This document shows, piece by piece, positions 1 through 8,320 of a stretch of DNA of 64,000 bases. Each line of letters starts with the position of its first letter. Positions within the stretch are counted from its first letter, which is position 1. The position numbers were made by a program, and so were the translations under genes. The stretch comes from Streptomyces sp. AC555_RSS877 (lineage in GTDB: Bacteria > Actinomycetota > Actinomycetes > Streptomycetales > Streptomycetaceae), in the NCBI RefSeq assembly GCF_019049245.1, contig NZ_JAGMUK010000016.1, forward strand, positions 95,012 through 159,011, given 5' to 3'. The notes below the pieces were generated by a model. That model was not told the DNA's origin. It made no database searches and saw only the letters and a program-made list of their open reading frames with translations.

Positions 1-56
1 AGGCCGAGGTCCGTGCGCTGCTCGCGGGTATCCCGCAGCAGCGCAGCGAGGCCTGA
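1..56 (+). CDS. bldC: C-terminal end of BldC, MerR-like developmental regulator (partial)
   Basis: Only the last 17 codons are present, in the frame starting at base 3, ending in the residues AGIPQQRSEA and a TGA at 54-56. I recognise this tail from memory as that of Streptomyces BldC, a short MerR-like DNA-binding protein that holds back entry into development. The rest of the gene lies left of the window. A strong terminator follows at 203-242, and an hrpA-type helicase lies close by, which agrees with the neighbourhood I remember for bldC. Confidence is limited by the short fragment. Confidence 0.8.
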   Translation, partial: AEVRALLAGIPQQRSEA

Positions 57-202
57 ACAACTGAATATCCGGGCAAAACCGGCAGGAACCCCAACTTGCC
101 GCGGCGTCCGGGCCCCTAGCTCCAAGCGACGCGGGCTCTGCCCCAACAGAGCCCACGCCCAAGCCCCTCCAGGCTTCGCAAGCAGTGACAGGGTGCGTCG
201 TC

Positions 203-242
203 GATCGCGCTGGACTCCGCCGGGTCCAGCGCGATCTTTTTT
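203..242 (+). terminator. Rho-independent terminator after bldC
   Basis: A 13-bp perfect stem (203-215 paired with 224-236, arm GATCGCGCTGGAC) encloses an 8-nt loop and is followed directly by six T residues. This is a textbook intrinsic terminator, oriented to end the bldC transcript. Confidence 0.9.
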
Positions 243-333
243 GTGTTCATGGCGTGGTCGGCGGGGCGGGTCTGTGAGCGGGCTTGTCGGAGTCTGGGGA
301 GGGGTGTCGGATCTCCTGTGGGCGTCCGCTGCC

Positions 334-366
334 ACTGGTGCAATTGCACATATTAAATTGACCAGT
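334..366. promoter_or_regulatory. AT-rich dyad in the bldC/DUF6274 intergenic space
   Basis: ACTGGT at 334-339 pairs with ACCAGT at 361-366, extended inward by CAATT/AATTG with one bulged base. Inside it is the perfect palindrome TGCAATTGCA (339-348). The local AT content is unusual for this genome. The dyad lies beyond the bldC terminator and between the ends of two convergent genes, so it is not an obvious promoter for either. It may be an operator, a small-RNA promoter or a protein-binding site; no function is shown. Confidence 0.35.
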
Positions 367-525
367 TGTAGGTGAGGGGTAAGTACCGCAGTTTCAAAAA
401 CTCATGCGGTGACACCCGTCACATGCCAGAGTCCTTGTCGCCCGTGCCTCACGTGCGCTAGAGGAGGCATGCCTTCCGTCCCTGCCACCGTCCCACGGCG
501 GAGCGGGCGTTGGGCCGGGCGACAC

Positions 526-717
526 TCACGCGTTCGCGGGCCGCTCGCCCTCGACGCTCTCCTCCGGCGTCTGCGCGGTCCGTGGAGCGCCGTCCATCGC
601 CAGCCGCAGCAGGCGATGGCAGATCGGGCAGTGGCGCGTCAGATGGCGGTAGGAGGAAGCGGCCGACAGATGCGCACGGAGCAACGCCCGGGTCTCGTGC
701 CTGACCGATGCCGTCAT
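526..717 (-). CDS. Small DUF6274-like protein of unknown function
   Basis: This 63-residue protein begins MTASVRHETRALLRAHL and carries a CPICHRLLRL motif around residues 30-40. The Cys-x-x-Cys-His arrangement could bind a metal or be a redox pair. The sequence matches my memory of a small family (DUF6274) conserved in Streptomyces beside bldC. It is read toward bldC, with tRNA-Asp upstream on the same strand. Overlapping frames in this stretch are longer, but none shows recognisable features. No function is known to me. Confidence 0.6.
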   Translation of the reverse strand: MTASVRHETRALLRAHLSAASSYRHLTRHCPICHRLLRLAMDGAPRTAQTPEESVEGERPANA

Positions 718-832
718 ACCCCACCTCCAGGGGGCCGCACGGAAGCGAGCCCTGGTTTCTGGGTACCGAGCGAAAGTGACGGCGTCAAGACCGCAGGGGG
801 CGCGAGGAGCCGCAGAGAGCCGCGGGGACGCA

Positions 833-864
833 AGAGAGCCCGGGTCCGAAGACCCGGGCTCTCT
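833..864 (-). terminator. Hairpin downstream of tRNA-Asp
   Basis: A perfect 14-bp stem (833-846 with 851-864) is closed by the stable tetraloop CGAA. It lies 13 bases past the 3' end of the minus-strand tRNA-Asp and probably ends that transcript. No clear T-run follows on the minus strand, so it may act partly as an RNA-stabilising or processing structure. Confidence 0.65.
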
Positions 865-877
865 CTTCTTCTACTGC

Positions 878-951
878 GGTCCTGACGGGATTTGAACCCG
901 CGGCCTCCACCTTGACAGGGTGGCGAGCACTCCAAGCTGCTCCACAGGACC
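878..951 (-). tRNA. tRNA-Asp (anticodon GTC), copy 1
   Basis: A 74-nt cloverleaf: acceptor arm GGTCCTG/CAGGACC, anticodon loop with GTC, and T arm with GGTTCAAATCC. No CCA is encoded. It is identical to the copy at 5227-5300 except for one base at position 936 (G here, A at 5285 there), in the D-loop region. The two copies flank hrpA as direct repeats. Confidence 0.95.
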
Positions 952-1045
952 AGGTTTCGCAGTGCGATTCTTGCGTTGCGCTGCGAGAAGAGACTCTACA
1001 GGAGGGTGAGCCCGCTGGTCGAACTCACCCGGTGTGCAGGTGCCG

Positions 1046-4000
1046 TTACGGCACGGCGGCGTCGATCGCCTTCACGATCCGCTTGTCGGAGACCGGGTAC
1101 GCCGTGCCGAGCGCATGGGCGAAATAGCTGACGCGGAGTTCCTCGATCATCCAGCGGATGTCCAGGACCGAGGACGGGACCGGGCGGCCCTGGGGCATCT
1201 GCTCGAGCAGCCAGGCGTACTCGTCCTGCATCTCGTGGACCTTCTCCATGCGGGTGGTGTCCCGCTGGACGCCGGTCGGCATCTGCTGGAGGCGGCGGTC
1301 CGCGGCGACGAGGTAGCGCATGAGGTCGGGGAGACGCCGTATGCCCGCCTCCGTCACGAAGCCGGGCTTCACGAGGGCGTCCAGCTGTCTGCGTACGTCC
1401 TGGAGGTTCGCCAGCAGCACAGGGCTCCGTACGGACTTCAGGCGGCGCTCACAGGCCTGCCAGGCGGCGAGGACCTGTTCCACCTGGCCGACCGCGCGGA
1501 CCGTCGTGTCGACGATCTCCGCCCGCACCTTGTCGTACAGCTTGCGGTACGACTCCTCGTCCCACACCGGCCCCCCGAAGTCGCCGATCAGCTTGTCCGC
1601 GGCCGCCATCGCGCAGTCGTCGAACAGCGCCTGGACCGAGCCGTGCGGATTCGCGGACAGGGCGAGCTTCTGGGCGTTCGTCAGACGATCACTCGCGAAC
1701 TTCGCCGGGTTGACCGGGATGTTGCGCAGGATGAGCCGCCGCATGCCCTTCCACATCGCCTCCGCCTGCTCGGCCTCCGTGTCGAAGAGCCGTACGGAGA
1801 CGGTGTTCGCCGTCGGCCCGTCGTCGACCAGCGCCGGGTACGCCTTGACCGGCTGGCCGGCGCGGCGGGTCTCGAAGACGCGGGTGAGGGAGCCGATCGT
1901 CCAGTCGGTGAGGCCCTTGCGCTCCAGGGACTCGCCGCCCTGCCGCTCGGCGGTGGCGGCCGCGGCCTGCGAGAGGGCCTGCCGCGCCTTCGGTTTCAGC
2001 TGGAGCTTCAGCGCCTCCAGGTCCTTGTCCTCGGCCAGGTTGCGGCGGCGCTCGTCGACGATCCGGAAGGTGATGCGCAGGTGCTCGGGGACCCTGGACC
2101 AGTCGAAGTCGTCCGCGGTGAAGGGGATCCCGACCATGCGCTTGAGTTCACGCGCCATGGTGGTGGTGAGCGGTTCCTGGAGAGGGGCCGCCGTGTCCAG
2201 GAACCGTTTCGCGAAGTTCGGCGCCGGCACGTAGTTGCGGCGGATCGGCTTCGGGAGGGACCGGATCAGCTCCGTGACCAGCTCTTCCCGCAGGCCCGGG
2301 ATCTGCCAGTCGAAGCCCTCGTCGGTGACCTGGTTGAGGACCTGGAGCGGGATGTGGACGGTCACCCCGTCGGCGTCCGCGCCGGGCTCGAACTGGTACG
2401 TCACCCGGAACTTGAGCGGCCCCTGCCGCCACGAGTCCGGATAGTCGTCCTTCGTGACCGCCTCCGCCGACTCCCGGATGAGCATCTCGCGCTCGAAGTC
2501 GAGGAAGTCGCCCTGCTCGTGCCGCTTGTGCTTCCACCAGGAGTCGAAGTGGGCGCCGGACACGACGTGTTCGGGCACCCGCTCGTCGTAGAAGTCGAAG
2601 AGCGTGTCGTCGTCGACCACGATGTCCCGGCGCCGCGCGCGGTGCTCCAACTCCTCGACCTCGCTGAGGAGTTTGCGGTTGTCGGCGAAGAACTTGTGAT
2701 GCGTGCGCCAGTCGCCCTCGACCAGGGCGTTGCGGATGAAAAGCTCGCGGGAGGTCTCCGGATCGATCCGGCCGTAGTTGACCTTGCGCTGGGCGACGAT
2801 CGGGACGCCGTAGAGCGTGACCTTCTCGTACGCCATCACCGCGGCCTGGTCCTTCTCCCAGTGCGGTTCGCTGTACGTCCGCTTGAGCAGGTGCTCGGCC
2901 AGGGGTTCGACCCACTCGGGCTCGATCTTGGCGTTGACGCGGGCCCAGAGGCGGGAGGTCTCCACGAGTTCGGCGGACATCACGAAGCGCGGCTGCTTCT
3001 TGAAGAGGGCGGAGCCCGGGAAGATCGCGAACTTGGCGCTCCGCGCGCCCAGGTACTCGTTCTTGTTGCCGTCCTTCACGTCCTTCATGCCGACGTGCGA
3101 GAGCAGACCGGCGAGGAGGGAGACGTGGACGCTCTGCTCGGCCGCGTCCTCCTCGTTCGGATGGATGCCCATCTGCTTGGCGACGGTCCGCAGCTGCGAG
3201 TAGATGTCCTGCCACTCGCGGATGCGCAGGAAGTTCAGGTACTCCTGCTTGCACATGCGCCGGAAGGAGGAGGAGCCTCGCTCCTTCTGCTGCTCACGGA
3301 CGTACCGCCACAGGTTGAGATAGGCGAGGAAGTCGCTCGTCTCGTCCCGGAACCGGGCGTGCTGCTGGTCGGCCTGGGTCTGCTTGTCGGCGGGGCGCTC
3401 GCGCGGGTCCTGGATGGACAGCGCGGCCGCTATGACCATGACCTCGCGGACACAGCCGTTCTTTTCCGCCTCCAGGACCATGCGCGCCAGGCGCGGGTCG
3501 ACGGGCAGCTGTGCGAGCTTGCGGCCGGTGTCCGTGAGCCGCTTGCGTACGTCTTTCTGCGCCGGGTCCAATGCCCCCAGTTCCTGCAGGAGCTGGACGC
3601 CGTCGCGGATGTTGCGGTGGTCCGGCGGGTCGATGAAGGGGAACTTCTCGATGTCGCCGAGGCCGGCGGCGGTCATCTGCAGGATGACGGAGGCCAGGTT
3701 CGTACGGAGGATCTCGGCGTCCGTGAACTCCGGGCGCGCCTCGAAGTCCCCCTCGCTGTAGAGGCGGATGCAGATGCCGTCGCTGGTGCGCCCGCAGCGG
3801 CCCTTGCGCTGGTTGGCGCTGGCCTGCGAGATCGCCTCGATGGGGAGCCGCTGGACCTTGGTGCGGTGGCTGTAGCGGGAGATGCGGGCGAAGCCGGGGT
3901 CGATGACGTACTTGATGCCCGGGACGGTGAGGGAGGTCTCGGCGACGTTGGTGGCCAGAACGATCCTGCGCCCGGTGTGTTGCTGGAAGACGCGATGCTG

Positions 4001-5023
4001 CTCGGCGTGCGAGAGCCGGGCGTAGAGGGGAAGCACCTCGGTGAACCGGTACTTCTTCTTCTCCAGCGCGTCCGCGGTGTCTCGGATCTCCCGCTCCCCC
4101 GAGAGGAAGACGAGGATGTCGCCCTTGCCCTCGGCCTGGAGCTCCTCGACGGCGTCACAGATCGCGGTGATCTGGTCGCGGTCGGAGTCCTCGGCGTCGT
4201 CCTCGAGCAGGGGCCGGTATCGCACCTCCACGGGATACGTCCGCCCGCTGACCTCGACGATCGGGGCGTCGCCGAAGTGCCGGGAGAAGCGCTCGGGATC
4301 GATGGTCGCCGAGGTGATGACGACTTTCAGGTCCGGCCGCTTGGGCAGCAGCTGGGCCAGGTACCCCAGCAGGAAGTCGATGTTGAGGGACCGCTCGTGG
4401 GCCTCGTCGATGATGATCGTGTCGTAGGCGCGCAGCTCGCGGTCGGTCTGGATCTCGGCGAGCAGGATGCCGTCCGTCATCAGCTTGACGAAGGTGGCCT
4501 GCGGGTTCACCTGGTCGGTGAACCGCACCTTCCAGCCGACGGCTTCGCCGAGAGGCGTGTCGAGCTCTTCCGCGACCCGCTCGGCGACGGTTCGGGCGGC
4601 GATCCGGCGGGGCTGGGTGTGCCCGATCATGCCCTTGACGCCCCGCCCGAGCTCCAGGCAGATCTTGGGGATCTGGGTCGTCTTCCCGGAGCCGGTCTCT
4701 CCGGCGACGATCACGACCTGGTGATCACGGATGGCCGCCGCGATGTCGTCCTTCTTCTGGCTGACCGGCAGCTGCTCGGGGTAGCTGACGGCGGGCACGC
4801 GTCCGCGCCGGGCGCTCATCCGCTCCTCGGCGTTCGCCACTTCCGCCTCGATCTCGGCGAGAACGGCGGCACGAGCCTCCGGCTTACGGATCCGGCGCGC
4901 GCCTTCGAGCCTGCGCCCGAGCCGGTGCGCGTCGCGCAGGGCCAGCTCGGTCAGGCGGGGGGCGAGGGCGCCGAGGTCGGGGGTGCCCGGAGCGGAGGCG
5001 CCGGGGGCGGGGTGCGTAGACAT
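1046..5023 (-). CDS. hrpA: HrpA-type DEAH-box ATP-dependent RNA helicase
   Basis: This 1325-residue protein is the large actinobacterial/enterobacterial HrpA class. Motif I is GETGSGKT at residues 108-115, motif II is DEAH at 206-209 and motif III is SAT at 238-240. The second RecA domain has the QRKGRCGRT motif, and a long HrpA-specific C-terminal half follows. HrpA enzymes remodel mRNA and ribonucleoprotein complexes; E. coli HrpA has been linked to mRNA processing and to rescue of stalled ribosomes. The start ATG at 5023 is the first in frame and gives the expected family N-terminus. It is monocistronic between tRNA genes. A longer plus-strand open frame over the same region is a GC-rich shadow. 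Confidence 0.95.
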   Translation of the reverse strand: MSTHPAPGASAPGTPDLGALAPRLTELALRDAHRLGRRLEGARRIRKPEARAAVLAEIEAEVANAEERMSARRGRVPAVSYPEQLPVSQKKDDIAAAIRDHQVVIVAGETGSGKTTQIPKICLELGRGVKGMIGHTQPRRIAARTVAERVAEELDTPLGEAVGWKVRFTDQVNPQATFVKLMTDGILLAEIQTDRELRAYDTIIIDEAHERSLNIDFLLGYLAQLLPKRPDLKVVITSATIDPERFSRHFGDAPIVEVSGRTYPVEVRYRPLLEDDAEDSDRDQITAICDAVEELQAEGKGDILVFLSGEREIRDTADALEKKKYRFTEVLPLYARLSHAEQHRVFQQHTGRRIVLATNVAETSLTVPGIKYVIDPGFARISRYSHRTKVQRLPIEAISQASANQRKGRCGRTSDGICIRLYSEGDFEARPEFTDAEILRTNLASVILQMTAAGLGDIEKFPFIDPPDHRNIRDGVQLLQELGALDPAQKDVRKRLTDTGRKLAQLPVDPRLARMVLEAEKNGCVREVMVIAAALSIQDPRERPADKQTQADQQHARFRDETSDFLAYLNLWRYVREQQKERGSSSFRRMCKQEYLNFLRIREWQDIYSQLRTVAKQMGIHPNEEDAAEQSVHVSLLAGLLSHVGMKDVKDGNKNEYLGARSAKFAIFPGSALFKKQPRFVMSAELVETSRLWARVNAKIEPEWVEPLAEHLLKRTYSEPHWEKDQAAVMAYEKVTLYGVPIVAQRKVNYGRIDPETSRELFIRNALVEGDWRTHHKFFADNRKLLSEVEELEHRARRRDIVVDDDTLFDFYDERVPEHVVSGAHFDSWWKHKRHEQGDFLDFEREMLIRESAEAVTKDDYPDSWRQGPLKFRVTYQFEPGADADGVTVHIPLQVLNQVTDEGFDWQIPGLREELVTELIRSLPKPIRRNYVPAPNFAKRFLDTAAPLQEPLTTTMARELKRMVGIPFTADDFDWSRVPEHLRITFRIVDERRRNLAEDKDLEALKLQLKPKARQALSQAAAATAERQGGESLERKGLTDWTIGSLTRVFETRRAGQPVKAYPALVDDGPTANTVSVRLFDTEAEQAEAMWKGMRRLILRNIPVNPAKFASDRLTNAQKLALSANPHGSVQALFDDCAMAAADKLIGDFGGPVWDEESYRKLYDKVRAEIVDTTVRAVGQVEQVLAAWQACERRLKSVRSPVLLANLQDVRRQLDALVKPGFVTEAGIRRLPDLMRYLVAADRRLQQMPTGVQRDTTRMEKVHEMQDEYAWLLEQMPQGRPVPSSVLDIRWMIEELRVSYFAHALGTAYPVSDKRIVKAIDAAVP

Positions 5024-5091
5024 ACGCGGTCCAGGATCTCATCCCGGGGAAAATCGTGGCGAACGCTTTTGCGGAGGGGCGTACGACATAC

Positions 5092-5119
5092 AAGAAAGCC
5101 CCGATCCGAAGATCGGGGC
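5092..5119 (-). terminator. Terminator of the minus-strand tRNA-Phe/tRNA-Asp transcript
   Basis: A 9-bp stem (5098-5106 with 5111-5119) has the tetraloop CGAA and is followed in the minus direction by a T-rich stretch. It lies 8 bases beyond the 3' end of tRNA-Phe. Confidence 0.8.
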
Positions 5120-5127
5120 CTTGCCTG

Positions 5128-5201
5128 TGGCTGGGGCCGGGATCGAACCGGCGACCTATCGCTTTTCAGGCGATCGCTCGTACCAACTGAGCTACCCAGC
5201 C
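5128..5201 (-). tRNA. tRNA-Phe (anticodon GAA)
   Basis: A 74-nt cloverleaf with acceptor GGCTGGG/CCCAGCC, a discriminator A, anticodon loop CTGAAAA and T arm GGTTCGATCC. It lies 25 bases downstream of tRNA-Asp copy 2 on the same strand, so the two are probably cotranscribed and end at the hairpin 5092-5119. Confidence 0.95.
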
Positions 5202-5226
5202 ACGAGGTTTCCGAGGAAACCTCAGC

Positions 5227-5300
5227 GGTCCTGACGGGATTTGAACCCGCGGCCTCCACCTTGACAGGGTGGCGAGCACTCCAAACTGCTCCACAGGACC
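5227..5300 (-). tRNA. tRNA-Asp (anticodon GTC), copy 2
   Basis: This 74-nt tRNA differs from copy 1 only at position 5285. It is the last housekeeping element before the polyketide cluster, which begins about 290 bases to the right. Its presumed upstream partner in the array, tRNA-Glu, lies across the cluster at 40917-40989. The 293 bases up to the first cluster gene contain no gene I can support. Confidence 0.95.
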
Positions 5301-5593
5301 TTGCTGTTGTGTGAACCGGTGAACCCAGTGTCCCACAAGGTTTCGCGTGTCCCCACCGAGTTTCCGCCGCTCTCACTGGTGAGTGCGGAGGGGCTCGTCA
5401 GCTGGGGTGACGTCGCTGCAGCAGCGTATCAGAGGATGCGCTGGGCTCTGAAAACGAGCTGGGTGCGGGGGGCTGGAGGGCGGCTGGAGGCTCGCTCGGG
5501 GCGTGGTCCAGGGGCGTCGCCCGTGGGGGCGGGGTCTGGAACGCTCGGCCAGGAGATCTCGAATGTCTCGACACTCGTGACGGGGAGTTCCGC

Positions 5594-6145
5594 ATGCCCG
5601 ATGCCGCATGTTCCACCGTGCCTTCCGCCGAATCCCACGCCGGGCCCTTCCGCGAAGCCGGCACCGCGACCCTTCTCCGGCAACTGGTGCTGGCGGCCGG
5701 GCCGCTCAACGTGCTCCAGGCCGGCTGTCCGGACGAGTCGTCCACCGCGTGGATCGCGGCGGCGCTGCGGGAGAACGGGAGGGGCCGGGTCGTGTGCTGC
5801 GAGCCGGACACCGTACGGGCCGAGGTGGCCGCGGCGGCGGTCGAGAAGGCCGGGCTCGGACGGTACGCGCAGGTGCGGGCGGGCAGTCCCGAGCGGTTGC
5901 TGCCGGCTGTTCCCGGGCCGGTCGACCTGCTGGTGCTCGGCGGTCCGCCGGAGTCCTTCCTGACGCTGCTGAAGCTGGTGGAGCCCAGGATGCTGCCGGG
6001 AGCGGTGGTGGTGGCGTACGGCATCCGTGACATTCCGGCGCGGGGCGCGGAGTTCCTGACCCACATCCGGGTTCCCGGCAGCGGTTATGTCTCGCTGCCG
6101 CTGCCCTTCGGCGGCGGCGTGGAGATGGCCGTCTGCGCGGCCTGA
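5594..6145 (+). CDS. Class I SAM-dependent O-methyltransferase-like protein
   Basis: This 183-residue protein is of the small catechol-O-methyltransferase type. A Rossmann-type SAM site is suggested by NVLQAGCPDE (about residues 36-46), where the usual DxGxG glycine motif is altered. An acidic residue ending the second strand (CCEPD) and VDLLVLGGPP follow. It probably methylates a polyketide phenol, or is a degenerate relative. The ATG at 5594 is preceded by GGGGAG with good spacing. It is the first gene right of the tRNA block and on the same strand as the tailoring genes that follow. The non-canonical glycine motif makes activity uncertain. Confidence 0.6.
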   Translation: MPDAACSTVPSAESHAGPFREAGTATLLRQLVLAAGPLNVLQAGCPDESSTAWIAAALRENGRGRVVCCEPDTVRAEVAAAAVEKAGLGRYAQVRAGSPERLLPAVPGPVDLLVLGGPPESFLTLLKLVEPRMLPGAVVVAYGIRDIPARGAEFLTHIRVPGSGYVSLPLPFGGGVEMAVCAA

Positions 6146-6204
6146 CCCGTCCCCAGGACTCAGGACTCAGGACCCAGGACCCAGAACTCACACCGAGGAG
6201 CGTC

Positions 6205-6501
6205 GTGTCCCTTCGTCCGTTCGATCCCGCATTCCTGCCCGACGGGCATCCTGACAAGGAGGACCGCGGCACCGTGCTGGGCGCCGTGTGGCGGGGGCTG
6301 GTGCGTTACTGCCTGCGGCCGGCGTACCGGGCTCTGGTCGCGCTCGGCTCCACGCACGTGGCCGGCCTGTGGCATCCGGAGTTCGGGCCCCTGTGCCGTC
6401 CTCCCGAGGACGGGCCGCCCAGCTACAGGGCGTCTCGAGCGCGTCTCCAGAGCGGGCCGGAAGCCTGGCCGGACCATCCCACTTCCCGAGGAGAACTGTG
6501 A
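6205..6501 (+). CDS. Small hypothetical protein of the polyketide cluster
   Basis: This 98-residue protein starts with a GTG behind a GAGGAG ribosome site. Its middle (residues about 33-55) is LRPAYRALVALGS followed by THVAGLWHPEF, and its tail is proline- and arginine-rich. It resembles short uncharacterised proteins seen in Streptomyces polyketide clusters (possibly DUF6059), but I cannot confirm the family. Its stop shares one base with the next start (TGATG at 6499-6503), so it is translationally coupled to the lipocalin-like gene. No function is assigned. Confidence 0.5.
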   Translation: MSLRPFDPAFLPDGHPDKEDRGTVLGAVWRGLVRYCLRPAYRALVALGSTHVAGLWHPEFGPLCRPPEDGPPSYRASRARLQSGPEAWPDHPTSRGEL

Positions 6502-6869
6502 TGAGCGACGCACGTCTGATCGGTACCTGGACCACGCAGCTGGACGACGACGGAAAGGCCGTTCCCGGACTTGTCTCCTTCTCGTCGGACGGCTCGGTCG
6601 TCTCCACCCAGCTCAACACCAAGAACATCGGCCTCGGCACCTGGCGCTCCACGGGCCCCGACACCTTCGAGTACGGCTTCCACATCCTGGCCGCCGACCC
6701 CGAGGGCAAGCACGTCGGGGAGGCCCATGTCCGGGTGTCGGGGGAGTTCGTCTCGGACACCGAGTGGCAGGGCACCGGCGGCGCGGAGTTCTTCGACCCG
6801 CAGGGCACCAAGCTGCGCGGCCACGCGGGCTCCAAGGTGACCGCCGGCAAGTTCGGCATCGACGACTGA
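6501..6869 (+). CDS. Lipocalin-like small protein
   Basis: This 122-residue protein has alternating beta-strand patterns: LIGTWTTQLDDDG at the start, then FSSDGSVVST, TFEYGFHILA and HVGEAHVRVSGEFV. That is the pattern of lipocalin-like or DUF-type beta-barrels. The GTW near the N-terminus is typical of lipocalin-like folds. No catalytic motif is evident. It could bind a hydrophobic intermediate or act as a cyclase-like helper. It is coupled by single-base overlaps to both neighbours (ATG at 6501; stop 6867-6869 overlapping the next ATG at 6869), so it belongs to the same operon. Confidence 0.5.
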   Translation: MSDARLIGTWTTQLDDDGKAVPGLVSFSSDGSVVSTQLNTKNIGLGTWRSTGPDTFEYGFHILAADPEGKHVGEAHVRVSGEFVSDTEWQGTGGAEFFDPQGTKLRGHAGSKVTAGKFGIDD

Positions 6870-8320
6870 TGCGGGCGGCGGCGCTGCGGGACCGTATCGG
6901 CGGCGAACTGGTCCTGCCGGACGATGCGGGCTTCGCCCTGGCCAGACAGATCCAGAACACCGAGTACGACACGATCGAGCCGCACGCCGTCGCGTACTGC
7001 GCCTCCGAGCGGGACATCGCGCTGTGTGTGCGCCATGCCCGGGACCAGGGGCTGCGGTTGCACGTCCGGGGCGGCGGCCACAGCTTCAACGGCTGGTCGA
7101 CGGGCGAGGGACTGGTCGTCGACCTGTCCCGGATGAACCACGCCGTGGCCGAGGGGCCCGTGGTGCGGCTCGGGGCGGGCGTCCAGTCGATGGACGCGCT
7201 GGACGCCCTGCGGACCCAGGGCCGGCAGATCGTCACCGGGACGTTTCCGACGGTCGGTGCGGGCGGGTTTCTGACCGGCGGCGGGATCGGCTGGCAGACG
7301 AGGAGCTTCGGGCTGGGCAGCGACCGGGTCACCGCGGCGCGTGTGGTGCTCGCGGACGGCAGGACCGTGCGCTGCTCGGCCGTCGAGGAGCCCGATCTCT
7401 ACTGGGCGCTGCGCGGCGGTGGAGGGGGCACCTTCGGGGTCGTCACCGAGTTCGACCTGTCCCCGGTCGACGCGGCCGTGCTGACCGGGTTCGAGACGCT
7501 CTGGGCGTACGAGGACGCCGTGGACGTGCTGACGGCCTGGCAGGAGTGGGCCGCCGACGGGCCGGACGAGCTCGGCACCTCACTGGTGGTGCTGCCCGGC
7601 ATGTTCGGGCCCGGCGGGCGTCCCGTGGTCCGGGTCTGGGGCGTGCACCTGGGGACGGCCGAGGAGGTGCGGGCCGGCCTGGACGAACTGGCGGAACGGG
7701 CCGGGAGCAAGCCGCTGAGCAGGACGGTCGGCCCGCCGGGCGACTACGCCGAGGTGATGCACGAGGCGCTGTGCGGCTCGAAGACCGTGGCCCAGTGCCA
7801 TCGCACCGGTACCGGACCCGAGGCCGAGGGGCACCGGCATCCGTACACCCGGCAGAGCTACCGGCTGACCGGTCGGGCCGCGACCCGTGCGGAGTCGGCG
7901 GCGCTGCTCGACGCGTGGGATCCCACGCTGGACGCCTCCGGCCAGGAGCGCTACCTGCTGTGCATCGCGCTCGGCGGCGCGGCGAACCGGGTGCCGAGGA
8001 CGGCGACCGCCTACGCCCACCGGGACGCGCGGTTCCTGATCGGCTATCAGTTCGCCTGCCGTGACGCGGCGACGGATGCGGCGGCCCCGGCGCGGCTGAG
8101 CGCCCTGGCCGACCGTGCGGCGGCGGCCCTGGCGCCGCTCGCCTGCGGCTCGTACATCAATTTCCCCAGTTCCCGGGTGGGCGAGGACTGGGAAACGGAG
8201 TACTTCGGTGAGAACCGGGCCCGGCTGCGCGAGGTGAAGCGGGCCTACGACCCGGAGGACTTCTTCCGGCACGCCCAGAGCATCGGCCACAGTGCCCCGA
8301 CGACCGAGGTGGAGTCATGA
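6869..8320 (+). CDS. FAD-linked oxidoreductase (PCMH/berberine-bridge type)
   Basis: This 483-residue protein has an N-terminal FAD-binding PCMH domain and a C-terminal BBE segment. His71 in VRGGGHSFNGW is the expected attachment point for 8-alpha-histidyl FAD. The second covalent anchor, a Cys seen in bicovalent members, appears to be Thr/Phe here (TGTFPTVGAGG), so the flavin is probably bound once. The end motif YDPEDFFRHAQSI is typical of BBE enzymes. Such enzymes oxidise alcohols or phenols using oxygen in late tailoring of aromatic polyketides. The ATG at 6869 overlaps the upstream stop; a longer frame from 6764 would overlap the lipocalin-like gene and is rejected. Confidence 0.85.
   Translation: MRAAALRDRIGGELVLPDDAGFALARQIQNTEYDTIEPHAVAYCASERDIALCVRHARDQGLRLHVRGGGHSFNGWSTGEGLVVDLSRMNHAVAEGPVVRLGAGVQSMDALDALRTQGRQIVTGTFPTVGAGGFLTGGGIGWQTRSFGLGSDRVTAARVVLADGRTVRCSAVEEPDLYWALRGGGGGTFGVVTEFDLSPVDAAVLTGFETLWAYEDAVDVLTAWQEWAADGPDELGTSLVVLPGMFGPGGRPVVRVWGVHLGTAEEVRAGLDELAERAGSKPLSRTVGPPGDYAEVMHEALCGSKTVAQCHRTGTGPEAEGHRHPYTRQSYRLTGRAATRAESAALLDAWDPTLDASGQERYLLCIALGGAANRVPRTATAYAHRDARFLIGYQFACRDAATDAAAPARLSALADRAAAALAPLACGSYINFPSSRVGEDWETEYFGENRARLREVKRAYDPEDFFRHAQSIGHSAPTTEVES

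Noticed and set aside
1034..5314. A 1426-codon open frame on the plus strand over hrpA
   Set aside because: It is a low-complexity leucine/arginine/valine-rich translation antisense to a clear helicase and spans three tRNA genes. GC-rich codon bias produces such shadow frames.
5300..5600. Attachment-site duplicate of tRNA-Glu at the left cluster edge
   Set aside because: I compared the tRNA-Glu 3' half with the bases after 5300 and saw no matching direct repeat, so site-specific integration is not shown.
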